From contig NC_134652.1 of assembly GCF_030463565.1 (NCBI RefSeq), positions 10,505,897 through 10,569,896 on the forward strand: a DNA stretch of 64,000 bases, written 5' to 3'. Source of the DNA: Pelecanus crispus (lineage: Eukaryota > Chordata > Aves > Pelecaniformes > Pelecanidae). This document shows, piece after piece, positions 38,786 through 48,300 of this stretch (positions are counted from its first letter, which is position 1; every line of letters starts with the position of its first letter). The position numbers were made by a program, and so were the translations under genes. The notes below the pieces were generated by a model. The model did not search any database. It was not told where the DNA came from and was given only the letters and a program-made list of their open reading frames with translations.

Positions 38786-38851
38786 CCCCGAGCGGAGGAG
38801 AAGCAGCCCCGAGCGGAGGAGAAGCAGCCCCGAGCGGAGGAGGAGAAGCAG
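38786..38851 (+). repeat. Three-copy 21-bp tandem repeat in the CpG island
   Basis: Three adjacent copies of a 21-base unit starting CCCCGAGCGGAGGAG and ending AAGCAG occur. The third has an extra GAG triplet. It is a small GC-rich minisatellite. Confidence 0.9.
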
Positions 38852-39254
38852 CCCCGCCAACCGCACACATGGCAAACCCCGCCGCGGGGGCTCCTGCCCT
38901 CTCTCAGGAAATGGCTGCGCAGCCGCCCGCGGGGCCCAAGTGCCCAGTGCTGAGGGGGAGCCGCGTTCTTCCACCCCTCTGCCCCAGGGCGTCCGATGAG
39001 GGAAGGGAGCGGCGGGCCGGGCGCCGGGGCTGCCGCCCCGCGGGGACAGCCTGGGGACAGGCGAGGAGAAGGCGCGGCGGAGCGGGAAGGCGAGCCGGCC
39101 GAGGGGAGGGCGGGAGGCGGGCAGGCGGCGGGCCGGGCCGCGGGAGGGCACTGGGCTCCCTGAGGCGAGCGAGGAGGGCGGCCGGCGCGACGCGGAGGGG
39201 CCGGGGGCTGCGGAGGGGCCGGGGGCTTGCCTTGGCGCTGGGCTCCGGCGAGGC

Positions 39255-39273
39255 AGAAGCGAAAGCGAAAGCG
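39255..39273 (+). promoter_or_regulatory. IRF/ISRE-like GAAA repeat in the CpG island
   Basis: GAAGCGAAAGCGAAAGC contains GAAANNGAAA (39261-39270), the spacing bound by interferon regulatory factors. Function is inferred from the motif only. Confidence 0.4.
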
Positions 39274-39540
39274 CTCAGGTGCTGCCGCACCGGCCGGCGG
39301 CGGGGCGGGGAGGGGTCCGCCGGCCCGGGCCTGTCCCGGCGGGGCCGCGCCTTCCGCCCGCCGCGGTGGGGCCCGGGCCTCGGCCTTCGCCCGGCGGGGC
39401 GGGTGCGGGGCTGTCTGGGGCCGGGGCCGGGGCGCTCCGCAGCCGCCTGGCCCGGCAGAGGGGCTCGGGGGCTGCCCCCGGGCCCTCCCCGCTTCCCTGT
39501 AGTGACGGCTTCTTCACAGCAAAACGGAAATCACGACTTC

Positions 39541-40139
39541 TTAACAGCTGTGCTCCGCCACACCCCTGCGAAAGAAGAGCCTTAAGTTTCATGGTGACAC
39601 GAGATTGCCTAGATCTAAGGACATTTTTTTCCCTTGTATAAACTTCAGTGGCATTTCCTTATCTTTCCAATTATTCCGTGTGTTGCATCTCTGCTAATTA
39701 CGATATCCTACTGTGTAGCCGTTGCATCAGGCCCAGCAGTCCAGTACATGGACTGAAGATTGGCACGGTCCTGCTAATTACTCCTGGATGCCGGCTCCAA
39801 TCCTGCAAAATCATACACCTACCCAGCAGTGCGTGGTGTTTAACATTCACTACCTGAAGAGATTTACATCAAAGCAACATTTTTCAGTGTAACTGCCTCG
39901 TAATTGGCACAAAACACAGGCATGGTAACAAACAGCCTTTTGCTTCGCGACAGGTCACTGCTTCGATGTGATGGAGGAGCGTCTGAACGGCACGGCGGCT
40001 CTTGCCGCGTGTCTGCGTGCTGCTGCTGGGGCCGGCCTCTGCTTCGTGGGATTACGCCTGTAGCTCCTGGCTGGATACATAGCCAAAATTTTCTCCTGAA
40101 AATCAAACTAACAGAATCCCATGGTTCCTCTCATGCCGT
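39541..40139. other. Edge of the CpG island to the Harbinger-like sequence
   Basis: Mixed composition with a moderately GC-rich patch at about 39940-40060. No exon is supported. If the plus-strand unit at 42.3-43.1 kb starts in the CpG island, an early exon could lie here. Confidence 0.35.
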
Positions 40140-41213
40140 ATGTTAGCTGCTTCTTTTCAAGAAGCCGGCACCACTTCCAAATCCGTAATGGATCATTATG
40201 GACAACAGAGATACTGGAAATTTATAGATCTTCGAGTAAATGTGCGGGCAGGAGATGAGGGAGACTGCGCTGTCACCAGCAATGACTGGCAGTGGCACCT
40301 GAACTTCAGGACATCCCAGTGTGCTTTCCTGATGATATGTATGGGGGTTACCCAGAAAATCCAGAAGCTATTTTCCAGCTGTGACTTTCTTATCTTGATG
40401 AAACTGTTTATCCATTGCCATCTGGTCCCCACAGCTGAATTAGCAGACCTAGAAATGGCTTTTTTTCTAAAAAAAAAAATTGAAAAAGTACTATTGTATC
40501 TGATAATGCTTGCCAATTTTCAAGAGATTGCTAATAGGTTTGTGTATGGGGAATTTATGACTCAAACTGTTGATGAAACCCCTGATTCTATTTTCTTTTC
40601 GTGTCGGTTGCTGGCATTCACAAAGAGAAAGGTTGATTCTTCAGTGTGCTGCAATACCTTTCTTAACTACATGTTAGATTAACCAATTTTAATGCAGTAT
40701 AAGGTGCTAGATTTTTCAGAGAATCTTGTTTGTTTTCAGTCATGAGTAAGGGAGAAATTAAAAAGATAGTAGAATTAGAAGGAAGTATCTTGCTTCAGGG
40801 CATGGGGTGATTGCTACCTGGGGAAGGGTCAGGAAGGAAGAAAATTCTCGTGTATCATATTGCACAGCTGGCCGTATGCATTACCAGGCAGAGGGAAGAG
40901 CCAGCAGAGTGATACCTATAGCATCAGCATTCCTTTTCTTATCCCCGGAGACTCACTCTACTCCCTAAAAACATTAACAATGAAGCCTTTGACTGGATAT
41001 TTGCTTTGTAGAAAACAAGCATTTAACTACCACCTAAGCAGTTGCAGGATGACAATGGAGCGTGCCTTTGGGAAATTGAAAGGTAGATGGCAGGTACAAA
41101 CTAGGAGGCTTGAGGCAACTAAATAGTACCTGTCTGGAATAATAACTGTGTGCTGTGTTCTGCACAACATCTGTGAAAACAAGGATGGGGCTTTGCTGAG
41201 ACCTGGGAGGTAG
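40140..41213 (+). pseudogene. Decayed PIF/Harbinger (HARBI1-like) nuclease sequence
   Basis: Three blocks in one frame resemble a PIF/Harbinger transposase or the domesticated nuclease HARBI1. Block 1 (to 40680) has DWQWHLNFRTSQCAFLMIC, like the FRMSRxTF helix region, then a basic block ending QEIANRFVYG, like the helix-turn-helix (YRxVAxxFGVG). Block 2 (40860-41126) has FLIPGDSLYSL and MKPLTG, then FNYHLSSCRM and MERAFGKLKGRW. Its Asp (40950) and Glu (41058) match the second and third DDE residues. Block 3 (41127-41213), after an in-frame TAG, has ITVCCVLHNICENKDG, the family's C-terminal CCVLHNICE motif. The first catalytic Asp (DGTH block) is missing, and several stops lie between 40680 and 40800. 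It is therefore probably a dead copy, unless splicing removes the broken part. Confidence 0.72.
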
Positions 41214-42349
41214 GTGTGGGGATACTTTCAGGATGGAGGATTTGAGTGACTTGCAAGGTGTTCCCTCCAGTGACAGTTGCTAGAATTTTACATATTTTGC
41301 AAGAAAGGATAGATGGGTTTGATACGCTGCGGGGAATATGGGGGCTATGTGGTGTGATTTGGCACACCACAATTTTATGAAATTTGGTAGAATAATGCAT
41401 CTCACTCAGCTTGGTGTATGTGTTTGGGTGGGATTTCTCTGTAATCAGGCAGGGATGATCTGTTGCGCATGCCGTGTTTTACAATTTTTAAACTTGGGCC
41501 ATTTTTAGGTTATAATACATGATAAATGGGAATATTTGGACACTGGATGTCTCGTATGCACAGGGCCTGTGCTGTGCATGCTTTGCACACATTTCTTCAA
41601 GCTTTCAGCTTAAATTGTAGCATGTCCTCGCCAGTTCTTTTTCTGCTCTATAGCAGCGATGCCTTCTTGGCCTGTTGGTTCTTTTTTCCATTTCTGTCTA
41701 CTCCCTCTCTCGCTTTCTCTTGCTCTATTAGAAGTAATTGCAAAATCCCCACACTCTCAAGTTTTCCCAATGCTGGCAAGAAAGGGAAAGTGTAAGCACA
41801 AATCCTTTTAGTTATGATGAAATGTAAACAGCTGTTGGTTGGTTTCCAAAACAACAAAAATGTAAAAAGCTACTGTACAAGTTTGGAAGGCAGTCCCATA
41901 GAGGTTTTTCTTCAAGTCTTGGGAGATCCTGGCATTGATAAATCTTTTCCAGCTTTCTTTCGATGTTTTTGCAAGCTGGATTTGCTACTATGGTAAATTT
42001 GATTAGCATGGAGAGGCTGTGTGAGACAAAAGGCCCTAGGCCCAGCTAACTAATTAACCGCATGGTTCAGAGGAGGTTATGATGAGGCTGGGCTTTGAAC
42101 GTTTGCAGGCAGCTTTTAACAGTGGATAACAGCCGGAGTTTGAGTGGTGAAGCAGCACCTTTTTTTTTTTTTTTTTTTGCAAACAGAGGGAAGATAAGGT
42201 TGCCATAATTTGTGGTGTCTGGCTTCCCGCTATTCACGTGGCTGGAAGGGCACAGCCGCTATTCAGGAGTGACAGAGAAGGCGGCCCTGACTTGAATGTC
42301 TGTATGTCTGTTAGGAGGTTACTTTGTGTAACTAATGTGTGCTTTTTAG
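41214..42349 (+). other. Between the Harbinger-like sequence and the unrecognised exons
   Basis: No conserved product was recognised. A 19-base poly-T run lies at 42160-42178. Upstream exons of the unit ending at 43.1 kb may lie here. Confidence 0.4.
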
Positions 42350-42423
42350 ATTCAGATTCAGGATGCAGACATGCTCCAAGTTTTCTATGCAGTTAATTCA
42401 ATGAATTTAAGGAGGTTGGACAG
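42350..42423 (+). CDS. Unrecognised gene, penultimate exon (candidate)
   Basis: TGCTTTTTAG acceptor and ACAG|GTAACA donor bound 74 bases. Only one frame is open; it reads IQIQDADMLQVFYAVNSMNL, then RRLD and two bases of the next codon. The codon before the acceptor in this frame is TAG, so the segment must be entered by splicing. It joins in phase to the exon at 42765. I recognise no domain. Confidence 0.45.
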
Positions 42424-42764
42424 GTAACAATGTTTCTTCCTACTAATTTGCACTTTCAAGGTACTGACTCCTTGTACTTTACACGTAACTGCAGTACTTT
42501 TAAACCACATTGATTAAGGTTCTACTGTTAAGTAAAGCCTTTTAAGATTTTCATTGATATCAAAGAGCCTTTATGAGGCCTCACTAAAGGAGGAAAAAAG
42601 CCACAACGAGCTTTTAACTGAAGAGAATGTCTTGCTAAGATTTGTCAAGATAACAAACTTGCACTGGTTTTGTGATTTAATTCCTTGCATGATCAAAATG
42701 CAGTGCATACTTTGTAATGAGACCATACAATGCTTGTTTTTCAATAAACTCTCTTTTTTGTTAG

Positions 42765-43011
42765 CAACTCAGTTTTAAGCCAGGGTGGTGAAGAACAAAC
42801 CATGCAACAGGACGGTTTTGAGGTGCTCGGAAGTGGGGAAATCTTCAATAGACTCCAGCAGAACTGGCGCACAATGGATGTGAGGGAAGCAGCATGGCTG
42901 GGAAAGACAGTAGCTGTACAGGGCATTGCGGCTTACCGTGCTTCTCTTCTTGAACGTGCTGTAACTTGCGGGAAGCAGGAGAGCTTGGAAAACATGCTTG
43001 CTGACTTCTAG
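42765..43011 (+). CDS. Unrecognised gene, terminal coding exon (candidate)
   Basis: A strong acceptor (CTCTTTTTTGTTAG) starts an exon whose first base completes the codon left by 42350-42423 (AG|C, Ser). It encodes 81 further residues, including NRLQQNWRTMDVREAAWLG, VAVQGIAAYRASLLERA and CGKQESLENMLADF, then a TAG stop at 43009. The composition (charged, leucine-spaced) suggests a helical protein. An AATAAA at 43092 lies 81 bases after the stop. The identity is unknown. It could be a small gene, the tail of a gene starting at the CASP7 CpG island, or a relic linked to the Harbinger-like sequence. Confidence 0.5.
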
Positions 43012-43091
43012 CCAAGCTGATAGTATGTGTCACTGTGAAAAGAAGCAAACAGGCTTTGTATATCTTGAAATGAGGTAAGTTTTATCTGTGA

Positions 43092-43097
43092 AATAAA
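43092..43097 (+). terminator. Polyadenylation signal of the unrecognised plus-strand unit
   Basis: A canonical AATAAA lies 81 bases after the stop at 43009-43011, as expected for a short 3' UTR. Confidence 0.45.
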
Positions 43098-43115
43098 GGG
43101 CTTCTAGCTGTCTGA

Positions 43116-45078
43116 CAGGCCTCTTGGAAGGAACACATGGTCTCATTCTTCTCAGGGACTTCTAATATGTTCTCTGGGTGCACAGTGCATATGGGCTGTA
43201 TACACTGGTGCTCCAGGCTGGAGTCCTATCCAGAGTGTCGGTGTTCAGGTGACTCCTGGATGAATGATTTGTTCTGTAGTTGCCAAGTCTTTGTGTTTTT
43301 GTGTGGTTCAGAGATGTCCTGCTTTCAGCACCTCTCAGAACTCCCTTCAGAAGGGCTGTAAGGAATGTATTGTTTGTGCTGGGACGGGAGCAGGTCATGC
43401 ATCTTTTTTTCATGCCGAAGTGTGAGACAAGGGCTCTAGCATGGATTCAGATAGTGTGAAAACAACTAGGACTATCTAGAAAATATACAATATGGTGACT
43501 CTTGGAGTACATGGGCACAAAGAGGCAGCGGCTGGTAGCGTGCCCGGTGCTAAATAAGGAGGGGACAGCCTGGCCACTGTGACCCTAATATAGGTCACTT
43601 GCATAAACAGAATGGCAATCTGGGACAAGATGAAAAGCTGTGTGAGAAGGGAACTGGAAGACTTCCAAATTATTTTGGTTCACAGGTGTGAGCATGGTAA
43701 ATATTGTGATGTAACTTTGTCAACACAAAACCACTTCTGATCCCAAAAGGAATAACATAACGTAACTCAGCAGTTATTTTAATACAAGAAGTTATGTTCT
43801 GTGAACATTTTTTTTTTTAATTAAAATACATCTGTTTATATACTGATATTAATTACTTACTTTGAAAGGCCTCAAGTGTTTTCAGGACTTTCTGCCATAC
43901 CCATTGCTCTTCAGATTAGAGACTATTTTCGGCACACCAGCTGCTGACAGTACGTTGTGCCAGTACATTGTCAGCATTCAGTAAAAGTAGTAATAAGGGA
44001 AGTAGAACTGTGTGTCTCCATAGAGAGATGAATAGGAGGCTCTCTAAGCATACCCAGAAGGTTTAGCCAGAAATGATTTTGATTTAATTGTTTGTAATTT
44101 ACAGAAAAAGAAAGCACTTAGCAATATCCCAGGACTGCTGCAGGCATGGGAAATGGTGCAGATGCATGGATGACTAAGTAGACTTTTACTTGGATTGAGA
44201 TAACTCTTAGCTGTGTCCCAGGGTTATGGAGCCCTGCAGCTGGACGTATTATGATTAGGTGAGTTGTAAATCTCAAATCCTGACCATTTATAGCTGGTAG
44301 AATTTAATAGCTTCTTTTGTTCAGAGCAGACTTCACAACCCTAATAACTTGCTTGAATCCTAGTATCAGGCATAATAATTCCTTATCATTATTTGGCTAA
44401 GGAATTTTTATATTCTGATCTATGCCAGCCTACTCTCTGTGAACACTGTTAAATAGCTGCTTTGTTCACTCTATTCAAAATAAAATGGTTCCTTTCTGAA
44501 GTTTTTCCTGTAGAAGATAGATGTTTGGATTTGTACCCATTATGTTTAGAACTCTTTGAGATAAGAGGCTCTGCCCATTTCACTGTGCATCCTCCTACAC
44601 CCGGAGATGGAGTGATAGGTTGGTGAAACAGAAAGGCATGAGAAATGAGTGCGCTCTGCTCTGCTGCCCATAACATACAAGGTGAAACTGAGCTGGCACC
44701 AAGGGAAAAAAATGACGACTTGGCTGGGACAATGGCGGTGTATCTCTTCTAGATCCAACAAAGGGCCAGGAAGCTCCAAACTCATCTCTGGCCTGTGTCT
44801 CTGGTGGTACCTCCTTCTAATATGAGGCTGTTCCTACACACAGGGTAGTCCTCCATGAGGTCACTTGCTGTATATTAGGGTGAGGAGAGACTATGATAAA
44901 TTGCTGCTGCTGCTGTATATACTTTTCATCCTGGGCTTATGACAACTGGCTTTATAGCAAAACTGAAATACTAAATGATCAGACTCTAACGTTCACATGG
45001 ACATGATTCGTTTCTGTGAGTTCATTCTTCTATTTCAAGAAAGATATTGCTGCCCTCCCTTATGCACTGACACAGTTG
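43116..45078. other. Intergenic, upstream of NRAP; nothing recognised
   Basis: No exon, RNA gene or clear repeat was seen. Two overlapping minus-strand frames at 44449-44785 have no domain or splice support. Confidence 0.5.
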
Positions 45079-45135
45079 CCAAAATAACCACTCTTACTAA
45101 CTGGCGGCTTTAAAAGCCAGCCTGCAGCTGACTTT
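45079..45135 (+). promoter_or_regulatory. NRAP: Candidate NRAP muscle promoter elements
   Basis: About 190-240 bases before the NRAP start lie an A/T-rich MEF2-like word (CCAAAATAACC, 45079-45089), a perfect palindrome GGCTTTAAAAGCC (45106-45118) whose TTTAAA could act as a TATA box, and an E-box CAGCTG (45125-45130) of the MyoD type. This grouping suits a striated-muscle gene, but it is inferred from short motifs. Confidence 0.35.
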
Positions 45136-45319
45136 GAAACAGAAGGTCAGCAAACGGAGCAAGAGACTTCAATTCAGAGCTTTAATGGGAGCCATTGACC
45201 ACAGCAAAAGGCCTTGACTGGAGCGTCTAGAGTGTGCTTTGCAGAGGCCAAAAAGTCACTTTCATACTCTTTGAACCTTTTGTATAAACCTATATATTTT
45301 TCACTCTGTGGATTTCAAG

Positions 45320-45391
45320 ATGAATGTGCAGCCGTGTGCTAGATGTGGCTATGGGGTTTACCCTGCTGAGAAGATTAACTGTATAGATCAG
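45320..45391 (+). CDS. NRAP: NRAP exon 1: start codon and first half of the LIM domain
   Basis: ATG at 45320, then [20 protein letters not shown] and IDQ up to a CAG|GTCAGT donor. CARC gives the first two zinc ligands. 24 codons, phase 0. Confidence 0.96.
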
Positions 45392-48300
45392 GTCAGTTGT
45401 CTTTCTTTATTATTTTGGACTATAATAAATGTATAGATTAGCACTTTTAACACAGTGCAAATCTCTCAGTTCCAAAAATTCTTTACTCATAACTGGGTTC
45501 AGAACTGAAGTGAGTTAATAATAGGCATATATTTGAAGAAGAATTCTTCAAATTCATGAAATGAATGTTAAGGATCAATACTGAGATTTAAAACTCAACA
45601 GAATAATAACAAAATACAAATCGTGTCTCTCTGGTTTCTGTTTTGCGGTATTTCCAGACATGGCATAAAGCCTGTTTTCACTGCGAAGTGTGCAAGATGA
45701 TGTTAACAGTAAACAACTTTGTTAGCCATGAGAAAAAGCCTTACTGTCAAGCGTAAGTGTGTTTCCTTTCATTTTTTTTGAGGCAAAGGTTTAAAATGCC
45801 AAGTCATTTTAATGTAATAGAAGATCACCATTTGGACTCAGCCTGGTCCCATGTGTGATGTGAAATTATGTACTGTTAGTGCCTTTGTACATATCTTTGG
45901 ATTTATATGAATTGCAAATGATGGGAAACTCTTGTTACTGTATATAAAGCTTCCTCATTTGTCCAGTGCATTAAAACATACCAAATTAAGTTCCATTCAG
46001 TATTGTGGGAAGAAAATAAACCCAACCATAACATTCAGTGCTTTCCAAGTCAGCAGTTAAGAGTTAACAAGGGTGACCTAATCATCAGGAAAATGTATAA
46101 AATGCAGATTTTGGATTTTTTTTTTTTTCTAGGAAGTTTTTATTTTATAATGATCAATTCCTGTCAAATTTGTCAGCAGAAAAAGGAGAGATGACAGTTG
46201 TTTTTTATTCTATTATTCTCTTTTGTTATTAGAAACACAGCATTGATATGACGATCATTAAAATTAATTTTGCTCTAGGCACCTACTCCATACAATAATA
46301 ACTTGAATGTAATCTCAGGTCTGCGTATGAGTGGGGGAAAAGTTATGTATAGAGGTGTGGAGGCTGGTATTGTGTTTTTGAGTGCTCAGAAAGAACCTTT
46401 CTGGTGGACTGTCCGGTACATTCCTAATATCCTTTTACACTTTCCTTTTTTAGACATAATCCAAAAAACAATGCGTTCACAAGCATATTTGAGACACCAG
46501 TAAATATGAATGCAAAAAAACTGTCGGAAGTGGTAAGTGAGGTAAGAAGCTTGAGGGCCAAATGTATTTAGCTTTGTTTTACATTTTGAGATCATATTCA
46601 TGTCTTGTTTTAGAAATGTATTCTTTACGTAATGTAGGTATGTATTCTTTACTTACCCTCCTGTGTTCTTTTAGAGCAGTAAAAACTCAGCCTGGGGTTT
46701 GAATCATAATTTTTAAAATGCATTCTCTCATAAGAAAGGAAGGTTAGATCTGAATTTGCTTCTACTTTTGGAAAGAAAAATGGGTAGCAGTTTCTCACCT
46801 GCCATATCTGACAATCTGCATGGAAACACTGTTCACATAAACTGCAGGAGATACTGCCCAGAGCTATGTAAACTTAGTAACTAAATCAGGGGGGTTTACA
46901 CAGCCATTTGAAACAAGAATGACCTACTTGCTTTATGATCTCTTCTGAAACTGATACCAAAGGGCACAAAAGAAAAAATAAATTCTATCTCGGTAGGATG
47001 TAGGCAAAAGTTCTCATAAATACTTTGTCAAGTACTTCCAACAAACCTGAGATGGTATTTCCCTTCTGCGAGAAAACACGAAGTCCGGGGAGTTTTGCAT
47101 GGTTTTGCTGAAAATGTTTTGCTACAACTTTAAGGATGGACTAGCTCTCCATGCCCTTTTAACTGCATCCATCCTCTAAAAGGCTGCTGTGCCCCGGCAA
47201 ACCTCTAGGGGTGCTCAAAGTCGTCTTTTTTTTCAAATGCCATTCTTTTCTGTCTTGCATTGTTTTCCTCCAGATATATTTGTTTCAGATTTGCATTTCT
47301 AAGAATTTAATGAAACGAGAAACACAGTAACAGCCAATAATTGATAGCTATCTCATCTCTATGTGTAATACTATTTTCTTGAATGTCATGTCTTTCGATA
47401 CTCTAAAGTAGTACTATTCTTTGCATGACTATATTTAGTAAGCAAACCAATGTGTTTCCATGTGAGTAGCCGTCACTAAAAGAAGGAAGTTGTGTTTCTT
47501 AGATTACAGCGTACTATATTCATTCTGATGTTCTGTAGTAGCTGTACAAAGTTGATGTACATTTAATAGCCTTTATCAGGCTGTAATAGCCTGTATCTTT
47601 TCTTTATCATTCTTGTACAGTACTCTTATGCATCAGGATTTGCAATATCATAGGCAGTAACTATTTCAGCAGTGACTATTACACTTACTTGAAAATGCGT
47701 ATGACAGATCTGGTCAGGAATGAGTTTGGGATTACGGCAGGTTCTATTTCTGTTTTTAGGCAGTGATATGAGACTCTGATACTTCCAGTGCATGTGAATA
47801 TACACGCCAGACAATTTATAGCTCAAAGATCACTTTCCCTTGTTTTTTACACCTAAAGCACCTTCTGTCCTTTTCAATCACATAATGAGGTTCTGCTTGA
47901 GAGAGGAAATTGCTAAGGGTAATAAAGAAGCTGATTCTGCAGTACTTACTTAAAGGGAGTACTTCTGTAGAAATTTTAAGTGTAGGAAAACTTTTTCATT
48001 GGTAAATGTATAAAATAATGCTAACTTGAGAAAATTTTTCAATTGCTACTGTAGTTTGTTGGGGTTTTGTTAGGTAAGATTATTTCTTATGTAACAGATG
48101 TCACATGTTTCTTTTAATGCTAACATAATATGCTCACATAAGTCTTATGTTGAGACACCAACTTGAATGCAGATAAAATTGAGCTCCCTCCCTCTACACA
48201 GAATTTCTGTGTGAACAGACAAATCATTCATGTCTCTGTACTTCTGTACTTAATTTATAAAATGAGGATAATGGTACACATGCTCACTGATTTTTCTGTC

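Larger units (their letters stand above)
38270..39540. promoter_or_regulatory. CASP7: CpG island, probable CASP7 promoter
   Basis: Base composition changes sharply from AT-rich to GC-rich with dense CpG. GC-box (Sp1-type) sequences occur, for example GGGGCGGG at 39396-39403 and a related GC-rich core near 39302. It lies about 0.9-2.2 kb upstream of the first CASP7 coding exon, the usual place for a TATA-less housekeeping-type promoter. Long open frames on both strands here are a by-product of high GC, which makes stop codons rare. The island could also drive the plus-strand unit to its right. Confidence 0.8.

Noticed and set aside
38678-39641. Several long overlapping open frames on both strands in the CpG island
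   Set aside because: High GC with few stop codons produces them. They overlap on both strands, consist of Arg/Gly/Pro/Ala-rich runs, and partly translate the 21-bp repeat.
42554-42778. Frame with EASLKEEKSHNELLTEEN as an exon of the unrecognised gene
   Set aside because: It could be entered in phase after 42423, but its acceptor is weak and no good donor ends it. The flanking exons join in phase without it, so I treat it as intron.
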